64,000 bases of DNA from the NCBI RefSeq assembly GCF_902859735.1, contig NZ_CADIJY010000017.1, forward strand, positions 36,273-100,272, given 5' to 3'. The DNA is from Achromobacter aegrifaciens (lineage in GTDB: Bacteria > Pseudomonadota > Gammaproteobacteria > Burkholderiales > Burkholderiaceae_B). Below the pieces are notes generated by a model. It made no database searches and was not told the DNA's origin. It saw only the letters and a list, made by a program, of their open reading frames with translations. Within the stretch, counting starts at the first letter, position 1; every line of letters starts with the position of its first letter. This document shows positions 37,005 through 48,023 of this stretch, piece by piece. Made by a program: the position numbers and the translations under genes.

Positions 37005-37979
37005 GTGAGCCACCGTGGAAGGCGGTGCGGTCTGGTGCGGCCCCAGGAACAGGCGCGGGTCCAGCGGCTGCCCCGCCAGACGGACTTCGAAGTGCAAATG
37101 CGGCCCCGTGGAACGGCCGGAGCTGCCCACGCGGGCCACTTGCTGGCCGCGTTCGACGAGCTGCCCCTGCTTCACCATCAGGGAGGAAGCGTGGGCGTAG
37201 CGGGTGATCAGGCCGTCGCCATGATCGATCTCGACCATGTTGCCGTAGCCCGGCTGGAACTTGGACTCCAGCACCACGCCACCCGAGGCCGCCAGGATGG
37301 GCGTACCCGGAGGCGCGGCGAAATCCAGGCCTTCGTGCATGGCGCTGCGGCCGGTCACGGGGTTGCGGCGCCAGCCATACGACGAACTGAGGTAGGGATA
37401 ATCGGTGATCGGCATCGCGGTCGGCATGCGCGCCTGGTCCGCCGACCGCTTGGTCAGCGCCGCGTCCAGCAGTTTCAGATTGTCGGACTGCTGGGCCAGC
37501 CTGGCCTGGATCTCGTCGAGCTGGCGGCCCAGCGCCTCGGCCGAGGCCGCGCTGGGCGGCGGGTGGTCGGTGAACAGATCGTCCATGACCTGGGTGGCTT
37601 CGGGCTGGGTCAGCGCCTCGGGTTGCGCCACGGCCAGCTGCTTGGCCAATTCGGGGTCGGTATAGGCCACGCCGGCCACCTTGGCCACGCGCTGGCCCAA
37701 GCCGTCGATGCTTACCAGCTTGGCCTGCAACGCACCGACCTTGGCGGCCAGCAGATTCATGTTGCCCCGCAGGAAATCGGCATCGCGCCCGGGTTGGCCC
37801 GCCAGGGGCCAGCCCACGGCATGTACGGCCGGCAGGATCGGAGTAAGGTATCGTTGTAATGCGGCGCCAAAGATGGCGGCCGTGATCAAGGCGCCCCCCA
37901 GAAACAGCGCGAGGCGCGCGCCGCCCAGGGTGAAATGCCCGTCCTGCCCGTCGCGGGCGTGCATAATCACGATTTTCAA
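36993..37979 (-). CDS. M23 family metallopeptidase (murein endopeptidase-like)
   Basis: 328 aa. One N-terminal membrane anchor (LALFLGGALITAAIFGAAL), a coiled-coil stretch (about 75-190) and a C-terminal LytM domain with HEGLDFAAPPGTPI and GPHLHFEV holding the zinc ligands. It should act in the periplasm on peptidoglycan cross-links or as an amidase activator. A TTG at 37979 has AGGAAG 6 bases before it and gives MKIVIMHARDGQDGH; the alternative ATG is at 37964. It is divergent from the DUF721 gene, the starts being only 28 bases apart. Confidence 0.88.
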   Translation of the reverse strand: MKIVIMHARDGQDGHFTLGGARLALFLGGALITAAIFGAALQRYLTPILPAVHAVGWPLAGQPGRDADFLRGNMNLLAAKVGALQAKLVSIDGLGQRVAKVAGVAYTDPELAKQLAVAQPEALTQPEATQVMDDLFTDHPPPSAASAEALGRQLDEIQARLAQQSDNLKLLDAALTKRSADQARMPTAMPITDYPYLSSSYGWRRNPVTGRSAMHEGLDFAAPPGTPILAASGGVVLESKFQPGYGNMVEIDHGDGLITRYAHASSLMVKQGQLVERGQQVARVGSSGRSTGPHLHFEVRLAGQPLDPRLFLGPHQTAPPSTVAHAAQ

Positions 37980-38007
37980 GGTTTGCTTCCTAATTCTTAG
38001 AGCCGGG

Positions 38008-38499
38008 ATGAATAGACCCACTTCATACCGTCAACGTTCCAGTTCCAGCCGGCGGAAAGAAGATACCGCCCTGGGATGGCTGGGTCATGACATGCGGGGC
38101 GCCGGAGTTCTGGCGACCGCCCGCAAGCACCTGCAAATTCAGTACGCGGTGGCGGCGGTTCTGCCCGCCCCGCTGGGCGCCGTATGCCAGGTGGGCAAGC
38201 TGGAAAACCAGTGCCTCCACCTGGTGGTGCCGAGTGCCGCGCATGCGGCCAAGATGCGTCAATTGGCACCGCGCATCGCGCGGTCCCTGGCAGACCAAGG
38301 CTGGAACCTTAACGAAATCGCCGTCAAGGTACAAGCGGGTTTGCCCAAGCCCGGCGCCCGTCAGCCGCGCCCTCCCAAAGAGGCGCAACCGCTGGGCAAT
38401 ACCGCCCTGGGCGCGTTCGAGACACTGCACGGCAACCTGCGGCCCGGTCCTCTGGCCGACGCGGTCGCCAAGCTCTTGAAGCATCACAAGAGTAGCTGA
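38008..38499 (+). CDS. DUF721 family protein (DciA-like)
   Basis: 163 aa, basic. The N-terminal third is rich in Ser/Arg; residues about 30-110 carry the DUF721 pattern (LHLVVPSAAHAAKMRQLAPR, IARSLADQGWNLNEIAVKVQ). In bacteria without DnaC or DnaI, DUF721 proteins of the DciA type load the replicative helicase; whether this one does is inferred from the family only. It is commonly found beside secA and lpxC in betaproteobacteria, as here. Confidence 0.72.
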   Translation: MNRPTSYRQRSSSSRRKEDTALGWLGHDMRGAGVLATARKHLQIQYAVAAVLPAPLGAVCQVGKLENQCLHLVVPSAAHAAKMRQLAPRIARSLADQGWNLNEIAVKVQAGLPKPGARQPRPPKEAQPLGNTALGAFETLHGNLRPGPLADAVAKLLKHHKSS

Positions 38500-38800
38500 A
38501 GCCGGCAGGGTTGTCCTTGATCCGGCGCACCCGGAAACGAAGCGAAACCAAGTTCTCGGACGGATCGATACTATGGTTTACCGCCGGTTTGCGCCTTAAG
38601 CGCTAGGGGATTACGACCGCAGCCATCCGTCGGGAACCGCACCGGGGAATTACCGCGAACGATCAGGAATCAAGCAAGAACCCCGTCGCGCAAGATGATA
38701 GCGCGGGCGCCGCGGAGCCGGCTTTACCGGTCCGCCAGCACCGCCCCTCAGGGGGCCCGCGTCAGGGGGTTGGGGTTGGGGATGGGCCTGGCCTTGCCGC
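38500..38800. other. Intergenic stretch between convergent DUF721 and lpxC genes
   Basis: About 300 bases with no supported gene. GC-rich, with a G-run region near 38752-38785 and only short imperfect hairpins (for example CCGG, CTTTA, CCGG near 38720). No clear terminator for either gene, and no RNA gene that I recognise. Confidence 0.5.
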
Positions 38801-39724
38801 TCAGGCCAGCTTCCACTCGTGGCGGAACGCCTGCGGCGCCTCCGCCTGCGATTCGTAGGTGATCAGTTCCCAGGCATCGCGCTGCTCCAGCAGCGCGCGG
38901 GCCAGCTGGTTGTTCAGGCCGTGGCCCGACTTGCACGCGACATAGCGCGCCACCAGGGGCTTGCCCAGCAGATACAGGTCGCCGATGGCGTCCAGGATCT
39001 TGTGTTTTACAAATTCGTCGTCGTAGCGCAGACCGTCGCTGTTGAGCACGCGGTACTCGTCCATGACGATGGCGTTGTCCAGGCTGCCGCCGCGGGCCAG
39101 GCCCATGGAGCGCAAGGCCTCGACTTCGTTGACGAAACCGAAGGTGCGCGCGCGGGCGATTTCACGCACGTACGAATGCGTGGCGAAATCGATCTCGGCG
39201 AAATTGGCCGTGGAGTCGATGGCGGGGTGGCGGAAATCAATCGAAAACGCCAGCGCATAGCCTTCGTGCGGTTCCAGCCGGGCCCACTTCTCGTTGCGGC
39301 CTTCGCCTTCGCGCACTTCCACCGGCTTCAGGACGCGGATGAATTGCTTGGGCGCGTTCTGTTCGACGATGCCTGCCGAGCGCAGCAGGTAGACAAACGT
39401 GGCCGCACTGCCGTCCATGATGGGGACTTCTTCGGCAGTGAGGTCGATATGCAGGTTGTCGATGCCCAAGCCGGCCAGCGCCGACATCAGGTGTTCCACC
39501 GTCGACACGCGGACATTGCCTTGCTGCAGCACCGATGCCATGCGCGTGTCGCCCACGCCCGTGGCCTGCGCGGGCAGGTCCACGACCTGCGGCAGGTCGA
39601 CGCGGTGGAAAACGATGCCCGTATTCGGTTGTGCCGGGCGCAAGGTGAGCTCGACCCGCCGTCCAGAGTGGACGCCGACGCCTGTCGTGCGGACGAGATT
39701 TTGAATGCTGCGCTGTCGGAACAT
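38801..39724 (-). CDS. lpxC: UDP-3-O-acyl-N-acetylglucosamine deacetylase LpxC
   Basis: 307 aa, the usual length. [23 protein letters not shown] is the canonical N-terminus. Zinc ligands are in [12 protein letters not shown] and [15 protein letters not shown], and VPIMDGSA belongs to the active site. It catalyses the committed step of lipid A synthesis in the cytoplasm. It follows ftsZ on the same strand across 240 bases that include two hairpins, the standard position at the end of a dcw cluster. Confidence 0.97.
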   Translation of the reverse strand: MFRQRSIQNLVRTTGVGVHSGRRVELTLRPAQPNTGIVFHRVDLPQVVDLPAQATGVGDTRMASVLQQGNVRVSTVEHLMSALAGLGIDNLHIDLTAEEVPIMDGSAATFVYLLRSAGIVEQNAPKQFIRVLKPVEVREGEGRNEKWARLEPHEGYALAFSIDFRHPAIDSTANFAEIDFATHSYVREIARARTFGFVNEVEALRSMGLARGGSLDNAIVMDEYRVLNSDGLRYDDEFVKHKILDAIGDLYLLGKPLVARYVACKSGHGLNNQLARALLEQRDAWELITYESQAEAPQAFRHEWKLA

Positions 39725-39890
39725 GAGACTTGGGTGTTTTGAGCCAGGAAGCCGGCAAGAAGACGAGCAGATTGCCGGCGTAACTGACGTATTGTAACTC
39801 TGTCCGATCCCTGGCGCCATTTGGCGTCCGGACCGACCGATACCTCCGTCCCTTATTGAAACCGTGCAAGGGAAACACGGACCGCTCCGC

Positions 39891-39924
39891 CTCCGGCCTG
39901 CCTGTGGGGACAGGCAAGCCGGAG
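39891..39924. terminator. Long hairpin between ftsZ and lpxC
   Basis: A 15-bp arm (39891-39905, CTCCGGCCTGCCTGT) pairs with 39910-39924 (ACAGGCAAGCCGGAG) with one mismatch and a GGGG loop. There is no T-run. It could attenuate or stabilise the ftsZ-lpxC transcript. Confidence 0.5.
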
Positions 39925-39940
39925 ATGAGGGAGTGCGTTT

Positions 39941-39959
39941 AGAGCCCGAAACGGGCTCT
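39941..39959 (-). terminator. Hairpin directly after ftsZ
   Basis: AGAGCCCG (39941-39948), AAA, CGGGCTCT (39952-39959), 5 bases after the ftsZ stop. Without a T-run, partial termination at best. Confidence 0.5.
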
Positions 39960-39964
39960 CAAGT

Positions 39965-41149
39965 TCAATCCGCCTGCTTGCGCAGGAATGCCGGGATGTC
40001 GAAATGATCCATGCCCGAGCTTTCCAGAGCACGCACCTGGGCCGACGCCTGGCTGCGCGGATTGCGCATGACAGACGGCATGTCCAGGTTGCGGTAATCG
40101 CCTTGACCGCCAGCCGGCATCGCGCCCATGGGCATGTTGTCGGTGCCGGTACGCAGCACTTCAGCGGTGTTCTGCACCAGCTGCGGACGCGCTTGCGCAC
40201 GGCCCAGGCCGGTCGCAACCACGGTCACGCGCAGGTTTTCACCCATGGACTCGTCATAGGCGGTGCCGAAGATCACGGTCGCGTCGTCCGAAGCGTAGCT
40301 GCGGATCGTTTCCATGATTTCGCGCGTTTCGCGCATCTTCAGCGAGCGGCTGGCGGTGATGTTGACCAGCACGCCGCGAGCGCCGTTCAGGTCCACGCCT
40401 TCCAGCAGCGGGCAAGCAATCGCGTGCTCGGCAGCCACGCGGGCGCGGTCTGCGCCCGAAGCCGATGCCGTGCCCATCATGGCCTGGCCCTGCTCGCCCA
40501 TGATCGTCTTGACGTCTTCGAAGTCGACGTTGACGTTGCCTTCGACGTTGATGATTTCGGCGATGCCCGCGCAAGCGTTGTGCAGGATGTCGTCGGCCGA
40601 ACGGAAGCAGTCTTCCTGCGTCGCGTCCTCGTCCATCAGTTCATAGAGGTTCTCGTTGAGCACCACGATGAGCGAATGCACGTGCTTGGCCAGTTCCGAG
40701 ATACCGTCCTCGGCCATCTTCAGGCGCTTGTTGCCTTCGAAGGTGAAAGGCTTGGTGACCACGCCCACGGTCAGGATGCCCAGTTCCTTGGCGACTTCGG
40801 CCACGACCGGACCTGCGCCGGTGCCGGTGCCACCGCCCATGCCGGCGGTGATGAAGACCATGTGCGCGCCGTTCAGCGCGGCACGGATCTCCTCGCGCGC
40901 GGTCTCAGCCGACGCGCGTCCCTGCTCGGGCTTGGCGCCCGCGCCCAGGCCGGTGCGGCCCAGACGGATCTGCACCGGGGCGTTGGTCGCCGCCAGTGCC
41001 TGCGCATCGGTGTTGGCGCAGATGAAATCCACGCCGTGCACACCGCTGCGAATCATGTGCGCCACGGCATTGCCGCCCGCACCGCCCACACCAACGACCT
41101 TGATAACGGTCCCTTTGGTGTTGTTCTCAAGCATCTCAAAGTTCATCAT
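39965..41149 (-). CDS. ftsZ: Cell division GTPase FtsZ
   Basis: 394 aa tubulin homologue. The N-terminus has GVGGAGGNAVAHMI; the GTP signature GGGTGTGAG lies near residue 115, and the T7 loop region is VDFEDVKTIM. The C-terminal peptide FDIPAFLRKQAD binds FtsA and ZipA. It polymerises into the Z ring. The ATG at 41149 has GGAG 5 bases upstream; a second Met follows at once. A 189-base gap separates it from ftsA, room for an internal promoter. Confidence 0.98.
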   Translation of the reverse strand: MMNFEMLENNTKGTVIKVVGVGGAGGNAVAHMIRSGVHGVDFICANTDAQALAATNAPVQIRLGRTGLGAGAKPEQGRASAETAREEIRAALNGAHMVFITAGMGGGTGTGAGPVVAEVAKELGILTVGVVTKPFTFEGNKRLKMAEDGISELAKHVHSLIVVLNENLYELMDEDATQEDCFRSADDILHNACAGIAEIINVEGNVNVDFEDVKTIMGEQGQAMMGTASASGADRARVAAEHAIACPLLEGVDLNGARGVLVNITASRSLKMRETREIMETIRSYASDDATVIFGTAYDESMGENLRVTVVATGLGRAQARPQLVQNTAEVLRTGTDNMPMGAMPAGGQGDYRNLDMPSVMRNPRSQASAQVRALESSGMDHFDIPAFLRKQAD

Positions 41150-41338
41150 GATGACTCCCTCACAAGTCCGATTTCGCAAATCACAAAAATTCCCCAACCA
41201 ACCTATGTTTTGTGAATCGCCTCAAACTCGTCGCCGGACGGGCCCGCAACGGGTTTGAAGCGCCTCCCCTCTTCTGGCCCGGTCCGCAATACCGCTGCGA
41301 ACCGCACCAAGGACAGGCCCCAACCTGCCCTTTACAAC

Positions 41339-42565
41339 TCAGTTCATGAACCATTCCTTCATGCGCGCCAGCAAGCTCTTGAAGTTGCCTGTCTGGGCGG
41401 CGACCTTGCGGCCGCGCACGCGCTGCATTCTTGCTTCCTGCAACAAGCCCATCACCGTCGAGAAGCGCGGATTGCGCATCACGTCGGCCAGGCTGCCTTC
41501 GTATTCGGGCACAGCCACGCGCACCGGCTTGAGGAACACGTCCTCCGCCAGTTCGATCATGCCGGGCAGTTGCGCCGAACCGCCGGTCAGGACCACGCCG
41601 GAAGCCAGCAGGTCCTCGTAGCCGGAGTCGCGCACGACCTGTTGCACCAGCGTGAACAGTTCTTCGACGCGCGGCTCGATCACGGCGCCCAGCGCCTGGC
41701 GCTTGACCTGGCGCGGGCCGCGGTCGCCCAGGCCGGGTACTTCCACGGACTCATCCGGGCTGGCCAGCACCTGCTTGGCCACGCCGTAGCGCAGCTTGAT
41801 TTCCTCGGCATCGGGCGTCGGCGTGCGCAGCATCGCGGCGATGTCGTTGGTGATCTGGTCGCCGGCGATGGGCAGCACGGCGGTGTGGCGGATCGCGCCG
41901 CCGGTGAAGATGGCCACGTCGGTGGTGCCGCCGCCGATGTCGACCAGCACGACGCCGAGTTCCTTTTCATCGGCGGTCAGCACGGCCAGGCTCGAGGCCA
42001 GGGGCTGCAGGATCAGGTCCTGCACTTCCAGGCCGCAGCGGCGCACGCACTTCACGATGTTCTGGGCGGCGCTGACCGCGCCGGTCACGATGTGCACGCG
42101 CACTTCCAGGCGCAGGCCGCTCATGCCGATGGGCTCGCGGATGTCTTCCTGGCCGTCGACGATGAACTCCTGCGTCAGCACGTGCAGCACCTGCTGGTCG
42201 GTCGGGATGTTCACCGCCTTGGCGGTCTCGATGACGCGGGCAACGTCGGTGGCGGTGACTTCCTTGTCCTTCACGGCGACCATGCCGCTGGAATTGAAGC
42301 TGCGGATATGGCTGCCGGCAATGCCGGTGTAGACGTCGCGAATCTTGCAATCTGCCATCAGCTCGGCTTCTTCAAGCGCGCGCTGAATGGAATTCACAGT
42401 GGTCTCGATATTGACGACCACGCCCTTGCGCATGCCGCGCGATTCGTGCTGGCCGAGGCCCAGCACTTCGAATCGCCCTTCAGGCAAAATTTCAGCCACC
42501 ACAGCCACCACCTTGCTGGTGCCGATATCGAGGGCGACGATAAGGTCCTTGATGTCACGGGTCAT
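41339..42565 (-). CDS. ftsA: Cell division protein FtsA
   Basis: 408 aa actin-like ATPase. MTRDIKDLIVALDIGTSKVV carries the phosphate-1 motif, and VDIGGGTTDVAIFTGG the phosphate-2 motif. The C-terminal LLARMKEWFMN is the amphipathic helix that tethers FtsA, and so FtsZ, to the membrane. It starts 4 bases after ftsQ. The ATG at 42565 was chosen by family alignment. Confidence 0.97.
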   Translation of the reverse strand: MTRDIKDLIVALDIGTSKVVAVVAEILPEGRFEVLGLGQHESRGMRKGVVVNIETTVNSIQRALEEAELMADCKIRDVYTGIAGSHIRSFNSSGMVAVKDKEVTATDVARVIETAKAVNIPTDQQVLHVLTQEFIVDGQEDIREPIGMSGLRLEVRVHIVTGAVSAAQNIVKCVRRCGLEVQDLILQPLASSLAVLTADEKELGVVLVDIGGGTTDVAIFTGGAIRHTAVLPIAGDQITNDIAAMLRTPTPDAEEIKLRYGVAKQVLASPDESVEVPGLGDRGPRQVKRQALGAVIEPRVEELFTLVQQVVRDSGYEDLLASGVVLTGGSAQLPGMIELAEDVFLKPVRVAVPEYEGSLADVMRNPRFSTVMGLLQEARMQRVRGRKVAAQTGNFKSLLARMKEWFMN

Positions 42566-42569
42566 GGCG

Positions 42570-43394
42570 TTAGCGTTTCTTGGGAGGTTTCGGTATGGAT
42601 TTGGATTTGGTTTCCGACGGCGGCAACGGGGCCAGCGCCAGGGCGAAACCATTGGGATAGCGCAAATCGGCCTGCGTCACGGTGCGCCCTTCCAGGCGCC
42701 CCGCCACGGCGGGCCACGCCTGCACAAAACGTTGAATGCGGGCCGCGAACGGCAGAGCGCCGGGCAGGCCATGCGGATCCGGCGCATCGGCGCCCGGATC
42801 GCGGCCCAGGTCCAGCGACATGCCGTTGGACAACACCACGCGCCAGGCGTAGCGCGGACTCAGGTCCAGCTGCGTGACGTGCATGTCCAGCGGGGCGAAC
42901 CAGCGCGCCAATTCGGCGTAGCGCTGCACGACCAGCGACTCGGTGCCTTCCGGACCGGAGAACTGCGGCAGAACGGTCTCGTCGTCCACCTCGCCCGTGT
43001 TGGCCGTGAACGCCTCGCCCCAGGTGTTGATCATCTGGTTCTCGTTCCACAACGCCAGGGGCTGCTGTTCCTCGATCCGCACGCGCAACACATTGGGCCA
43101 GATCCGCCGCACGGTGGCGTGCCGGACCCACGGCACCGATTCGAAGATCTCGCGCGCTTCGTCCAGGTCCACCGTGAAGAAATTGCCCTTGAAGCGGCCC
43201 GCGATCGCCGATCGCACCGCCCCCGTGGACACGTAGTGCAGCTCGGTGTCCGGCATCGACTCCAGCTCGATGGCCTGCAGCGTGAAGAACGGGCGTTGCG
43301 CCACCCACACCACACCCGCGACGAGCATGGCGCAAACCGCCAGCACGGCCAGCGTGTTGGCGATCAGGTTGGTGGTGCGAGCGTCGTTCCACAC
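42570..43394 (-). CDS. ftsQ: Cell division protein FtsQ
   Basis: 274 aa. A short cytoplasmic N-terminus, one membrane helix (TLAVLAVCAMLVAGVVWVAQ) and a periplasmic POTRA domain (FTLQAIELESMPD onward), then the FtsQ beta domain (VPWVRHATVRRIWPNVLRVR). It joins FtsB and FtsL in the divisome. The C-terminal tail is a proline/serine/lysine-rich extension. It lies 12 bases after ddlB and 4 before ftsA. Confidence 0.95.
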   Translation of the reverse strand: MWNDARTTNLIANTLAVLAVCAMLVAGVVWVAQRPFFTLQAIELESMPDTELHYVSTGAVRSAIAGRFKGNFFTVDLDEAREIFESVPWVRHATVRRIWPNVLRVRIEEQQPLALWNENQMINTWGEAFTANTGEVDDETVLPQFSGPEGTESLVVQRYAELARWFAPLDMHVTQLDLSPRYAWRVVLSNGMSLDLGRDPGADAPDPHGLPGALPFAARIQRFVQAWPAVAGRLEGRTVTQADLRYPNGFALALAPLPPSETKSKSIPKPPKKR

Positions 43395-43406
43395 AGAGTA
43401 TCCGGG

Positions 43407-44357
43407 TCAAGCGTTGCGGGCCGGACTGCGCACTTTGCACGCAGCCTCGGACAAGATCGCCACGCACAGATCGGCGTAGCTGATTCCCACCGCCTTGGCG
43501 GCCATGGGAACGAGTGAATGGCTGGTCATGCCAGGCGAGGTATTCATTTCAAGCAGCCACGGCCGGTTGTCGCGGTCGAGGATGAAATCGGCGCGGCCCC
43601 AGCCTTCGCAGCCCAGCGCCTGATAAGCCTTGACCGCGATCTCGGCGACTTCCGCGGCCACTTCGGGCGGCAGCGTGGCCGGGCAGAAATACTGCGTGTC
43701 GTCGGAGAAGTACTTGTGCTCGTAGTCGTAGTTGCCGCCGGGCGCGGCGATCTCGATGACGGGCAGCGCGCGCGCGGTCTTGCCGCCGCCCAGCACCGCC
43801 ACGGTCAGCTCGCGACCGGTGATGAACTGCTCGGCCAGCACTTCGGCGTCGAAACGCGCGGCCGCGGCATAGGCTTCCTTCATGTCGGAATAGCCCACCA
43901 CCTTGGTAATGCCGACCGTCGAGCCTTCATGCGGCGGTTTGATGATCAGCGGCAGGCTCAGGCGGTCCGGCACCAGACGCAGCTCGGTGTCGGCGTCCAG
44001 CAATTCGAAGTCGGGCGTGGGCAGGCCGTGCTGCAGCCACACGCGCTTGGTCATGGTCTTGTCCATGGCAAGCGCGGAGGCCAGCGGACCGCTGCCGGTA
44101 TAGGGGATGCCCAGCAGTTCCAGGGCGCCCTGGATGGTGCCGTCTTCGCCGTAGCGGCCGTGCAAGGCAATGAACACGCGGTCAAAACCCTGGGCGGCCA
44201 GCTCGGACAGGCTGCGCTCGCCCGTGTCGAACAGGTGCGCGTCGACGCCGGCGCTGAGCAGCGCCTGGTGCACGCCCGTGCCCGACATCAAGGACACTTC
44301 GCGCTCGGCGGATCGTCCGCCGTACAACACACCGACCTTGCCGAATTGCGTGTTCAT
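43407..44357 (-). CDS. ddlB: D-alanine-D-alanine ligase
   Basis: 316 aa ATP-grasp enzyme. N-terminal [55 protein letters not shown] and [12 protein letters not shown] are the ligase motifs. It makes the D-Ala-D-Ala dipeptide used by MurF. It overlaps murC by 4 bases (ATGA). Confidence 0.97.
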   Translation of the reverse strand: MNTQFGKVGVLYGGRSAEREVSLMSGTGVHQALLSAGVDAHLFDTGERSLSELAAQGFDRVFIALHGRYGEDGTIQGALELLGIPYTGSGPLASALAMDKTMTKRVWLQHGLPTPDFELLDADTELRLVPDRLSLPLIIKPPHEGSTVGITKVVGYSDMKEAYAAAARFDAEVLAEQFITGRELTVAVLGGGKTARALPVIEIAAPGGNYDYEHKYFSDDTQYFCPATLPPEVAAEVAEIAVKAYQALGCEGWGRADFILDRDNRPWLLEMNTSPGMTSHSLVPMAAKAVGISYADLCVAILSEAACKVRSPARNA

Positions 44358-45760
44358 GCCAGTTCTCCAACTTGAGCGGGGACCTTGCTGATCGAACCCG
44401 CTCCCATCACTATCACCACGTCGCCATCGCGCACGAAATCCACGATGGCCTGCGGCAGTTCCGTCACGTCCTCGACGAACACCGGCTCGACCTTGCCGGC
44501 CACACGCAGGGCGCGCGACAAGGCTCGGCCGTCCGCCGCCACCAGTGGCGGTTCGCCCGCGGCGTAGACCTCGGTCAGCAACACCGCGTCGGCCGTGCCC
44601 AGCACGCGCACGAAATCCTCGAAGCAGTCGCGGGTACGCGTGTAGCGGTGCGGCTGGAAGGCCAGCACGATGCGGCGGTCGGGCCAGGCGCCGCGCGCGG
44701 CGGCCAGCGTCGCGGCCATTTCCACCGGGTGATGGCCGTAATCGTCGATCACCGTGAAAGTGCCGCCGCCATGACTGGCCGGCACTGGGAATTCGCCCGT
44801 CTGCGTGAAGCGGCGGCCCACGCCATGGAAGGACGACAGCGCCTCGCAGATGGCTGCATCGGCCACGCCCAGCTCGGTCGCCACGGCGATCGCGGCCAGC
44901 GCGTTGCGCACGTTGTGCAGGCCCGGCAGATTCAGTTCGACCTGCAGCGGCGGCAGCAGGGTGTCGCGATGCGTGCGCTGCACGTTGAAGCGCATGCGCG
45001 TGCCTTCCGGCTGCACTTCATAGGCGCGCACCTGCGCCTCTTCGTTCAGGCCGTAGGTCGTGATGGGCCGCGAGACAAAAGGCATGATCTCGCGCACATT
45101 GGCGTCGTCCGAGCACAGCACCGCGCTGCCGTAGAACGGCAGGCGCTGCGTGAACTCGATGAAAGCGCTCTTCAGGCGCGCCACGTCGTGCCCGTAGGTG
45201 TCCATGTGATCGGCATCGATGTTGGTCACGATGGCCATCACCGGCAGCAGGTTCAGGAACGAGGCATCCGATTCATCGGCTTCGACCACGATGTAGTCGC
45301 CCTGCCCCAGCCGCGCATTGGCGCCGGCCGAATTCAGGCGGCCGCCGATCACGAAGGTCGGATCCAGGTCGCCAGCGGCGAGCACGCTGGCCACCAGGCT
45401 GGTCGTGGTCGTCTTGCCGTGCGTGCCGGCGACGGCAATGCCGCGCTTCAGGCGCATCAGCTCGGCCAGCATGATGGCGCGCGGCACCACCGGGATGCGG
45501 GCGGCGCGGGCGGCGATCACCTCGGGATTGTCGCCTGCCACCGCGGTGGACGTGACGATGGCGGCGGCGCCCGTGACGTTGCTGGCCACGTGGCCGATTG
45601 CGATCTTCATGCCCAGGCCGGCCAGGCGGCGCGTCACCGCCGACTCGTTCAGGTCGGAACCGCTGATGGTGTAGCCCAGGTTGAGCAGCACCTCGGCAAT
45701 GCCGCTCATGCCCGAGCCGCCGATGCCTACGAAATGGATGTGTTGAATTCTGTGTTTCAT
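44354..45760 (-). CDS. murC: UDP-N-acetylmuramate-L-alanine ligase MurC
   Basis: 468 aa. [19 protein letters not shown] is the N-terminal UDP-binding motif, [16 protein letters not shown] the P-loop, and [14 protein letters not shown] and FQPHRYTRT the C-terminal motifs. Adds L-Ala to UDP-MurNAc in the cytoplasm. It overlaps murG and ddlB by 4 bases each. Confidence 0.98.
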   Translation of the reverse strand: MKHRIQHIHFVGIGGSGMSGIAEVLLNLGYTISGSDLNESAVTRRLAGLGMKIAIGHVASNVTGAAAIVTSTAVAGDNPEVIAARAARIPVVPRAIMLAELMRLKRGIAVAGTHGKTTTTSLVASVLAAGDLDPTFVIGGRLNSAGANARLGQGDYIVVEADESDASFLNLLPVMAIVTNIDADHMDTYGHDVARLKSAFIEFTQRLPFYGSAVLCSDDANVREIMPFVSRPITTYGLNEEAQVRAYEVQPEGTRMRFNVQRTHRDTLLPPLQVELNLPGLHNVRNALAAIAVATELGVADAAICEALSSFHGVGRRFTQTGEFPVPASHGGGTFTVIDDYGHHPVEMAATLAAARGAWPDRRIVLAFQPHRYTRTRDCFEDFVRVLGTADAVLLTEVYAAGEPPLVAADGRALSRALRVAGKVEPVFVEDVTELPQAIVDFVRDGDVVIVMGAGSISKVPAQVGELA

Positions 45761-46833
45761 GATGCGCGCCCCGCTGCTTGTTCACAGACGTCGGCGATAT
45801 GGGCCGCGGCTTCGGGGCGCGCATGCGCGCGGGCCCGTTCGGCCACGGCTTGGAGTTCTTGTCGAGAGCGTTGGCCCAGCCACTGCGCCAGCCATTCGGG
45901 CGTCAGGCCGGTCTGCGGCTGCAGCCAGGCAGCCTGCGCATCGCTCAAAAAGCGCGCGTTGGCGGTCTGGTGGTCGTCGATGGCATGCGGGAACGGCACG
46001 AACAGGGCTGCGACGCCCGCCGCGGCCACTTCGGACACCGTCATGGCGCCCGCGCGGCAGATCAGCAGATCGGCTTCGCCCATGGCGCCCGCCATGTCAT
46101 CGATAAATGCGCGGCAGTCGGCTTCCACGCCCGCCTGGGCGTAGGCCTGCTGCAGCGCGGGCAAATGTTGCTCGCCGGCCTGGTGCACCACCACCGGCCG
46201 GTTTTCCTGCGGCAGGCGCGCCAGCGCCTGCGGCAAAGTCGTGTTCAGCGCCTGGGCGCCCAGGCTGCCGCCCACGACCAGCACGCGCAGCGGGCCGCTG
46301 CGGCCGGCGTAGCGCGCGGCCGGGTCCGGCAACGCGCACAGGTCCGCGCGCACCGGATTGCCCATGGCCTCGCCCTTGGGCAGCACGCCGGGAAAGCCGC
46401 TCAGCACGCGGCGGGCCATCCTGGCCAGCCACTTGTTGGCAGTGCCGGCCACGGCATTCTGCTCATGCACCACCAGCGGCGTGCCGCGCAGCGCCGCAAT
46501 GACGCCGCCCGGAAAAGCGACGTAGCCGCCCATGCCCAGCACCACGTCGGGCCGCACGTCGGACAGGCGCGACCACGCTTGCCCGAATGCGCGCAGCAAC
46601 AGGAACGGCAGCTTCAGCAGCGCCGAAGCACCCTTGCCGCGCACGCCCTGGAAACGCAGCGGAACCAGCTCGATACCGCGCGGCGGCACCAGCCGGCCTT
46701 CCATCTTTTCAGGATTGCCCAGCCACAGCACGCGCCAGCCGCGCTCGCGCAGCACATCAGCCACGGCCAGGCCCGGCATGATGTGTCCGCCGGTACCGCC
46801 AGCCATGATCAGAATGGTGCGAGAGGCCGTCAT
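45757..46833 (-). CDS. murG: N-acetylglucosaminyl transferase MurG
   Basis: 358 aa GT-B enzyme. [19 protein letters not shown] (N-terminal G-loop), [14 protein letters not shown], and the donor-site motif [23 protein letters not shown]. It adds GlcNAc to lipid I to make lipid II on the inner face of the membrane. The ATG at 46833 overlaps the ftsW stop by 4 bases. Confidence 0.97.
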   Translation of the reverse strand: MTASRTILIMAGGTGGHIMPGLAVADVLRERGWRVLWLGNPEKMEGRLVPPRGIELVPLRFQGVRGKGASALLKLPFLLLRAFGQAWSRLSDVRPDVVLGMGGYVAFPGGVIAALRGTPLVVHEQNAVAGTANKWLARMARRVLSGFPGVLPKGEAMGNPVRADLCALPDPAARYAGRSGPLRVLVVGGSLGAQALNTTLPQALARLPQENRPVVVHQAGEQHLPALQQAYAQAGVEADCRAFIDDMAGAMGEADLLICRAGAMTVSEVAAAGVAALFVPFPHAIDDHQTANARFLSDAQAAWLQPQTGLTPEWLAQWLGQRSRQELQAVAERARAHARPEAAAHIADVCEQAAGRAS

Positions 46834-48023
46834 ACCCGCCCTCCACGCATCATGACGCGGTTTTCCACGTCGACCCGGATCAGCATGGCCAGCGCGCACA
46901 GGTTCATCACGATGCCCGAACCGCCATAGCTCATCAGGGGCAGGGTCAGGCCCTTGGTGGGCAGCAGGCCCAGGCAAACGCCCATGTTGATGAAGGCCTG
47001 CACGCCAAACCACATCGCCACGCCATGCGCAACCAGGCCCGCGAAGGTGCGTTCCATGGCGATGGCCTGGCGGCCAATGTCGAAACCGCGATAGACGATG
47101 ATGGCGAACAGGGTGATGACCAGCATCACGCCGGCAAAGCCCAATTCCTCGCCCACCACCGCCATCAGGAAGTCTGTGTGCGCTTCCGGCAGGTAATGAA
47201 GCTTCTCGACGCTGGCGCCCAGTCCCACGCCCAGCCATTCGCCACGACCCAGAGCGATCAGCGAATGCGACAACTGGTAGGCGCTACCGTAGGCATTGTC
47301 TTCGTTCCAGGGATCCAGATACGCGAACAGGCGCGCCCGACGCCACGGCGACAGCCAGATCAACATCAGGAAAGTGCCGACCAGCACGGCCAGCAGGCTG
47401 CTGAAGTACTTGCCGTTGATGCCGCCCAGGAACAGGATGCCGATCGCGATCGCCACGATCACCATGAAAGCGCCCAGGTCAGGCTCCAGCAGCAGCAGCA
47501 TGCCGACGCCGGCCAGCGCGAACGCCATCGGCAGGAAGCCGCGGGCAAAGGCCTGCATGTGCTCTTGCTTGCGCACGGTATAATCGGCAGCGTAGAGCAG
47601 CGCAGCCAGCTTCATCAGTTCGGAGGGCTGGAAGTTCAGCGGACCCAGCGGGATCCAGCGGTGCGCGCCGTTGACCTCGCGGCCGATGCCGGGGATCAGC
47701 ACCGCCACCAGCAGCACCATCGCCACCACGAACATCGGCACCGCCAGGCGTTGCCACACGCGGATCGGCACCGCCAGCACCACCGCCGCGCCCACCAGGC
47801 CGGCGCTGATGAACAGGCCGTGGCGGATCACGAAGTAGTAGCGGCCATATGAGGCATAGCGCGGGCCGTCGGCCAGCGCGATCGACGCCGAATACACCAT
47901 CAGCAGGCCGAGCAGCAGCAAGGTCGACGCCGCGATGACCAGCGGCAGATCGAAATTGCGCATGCGGGTACGGCCGGGCCGTACGGCGTTGACGCTGGCG
48001 GTGAGATCGGCGATCAGGCTCAT
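46830..48023 (-). CDS. ftsW: Division-specific peptidoglycan polymerase FtsW
   Basis: 397 aa SEDS protein with about ten membrane segments. Hallmarks are [31 protein letters not shown] (with the catalytic-region SEDS pattern), [18 protein letters not shown] and [11 protein letters not shown]. It works with FtsI in septal glycan synthesis. The ATG at 48023 overlaps murD by 4 bases. Confidence 0.97.
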   Translation of the reverse strand: MSLIADLTASVNAVRPGRTRMRNFDLPLVIAASTLLLLGLLMVYSASIALADGPRYASYGRYYFVIRHGLFISAGLVGAAVVLAVPIRVWQRLAVPMFVVAMVLLVAVLIPGIGREVNGAHRWIPLGPLNFQPSELMKLAALLYAADYTVRKQEHMQAFARGFLPMAFALAGVGMLLLLEPDLGAFMVIVAIAIGILFLGGINGKYFSSLLAVLVGTFLMLIWLSPWRRARLFAYLDPWNEDNAYGSAYQLSHSLIALGRGEWLGVGLGASVEKLHYLPEAHTDFLMAVVGEELGFAGVMLVITLFAIIVYRGFDIGRQAIAMERTFAGLVAHGVAMWFGVQAFINMGVCLGLLPTKGLTLPLMSYGGSGIVMNLCALAMLIRVDVENRVMMRGGRV

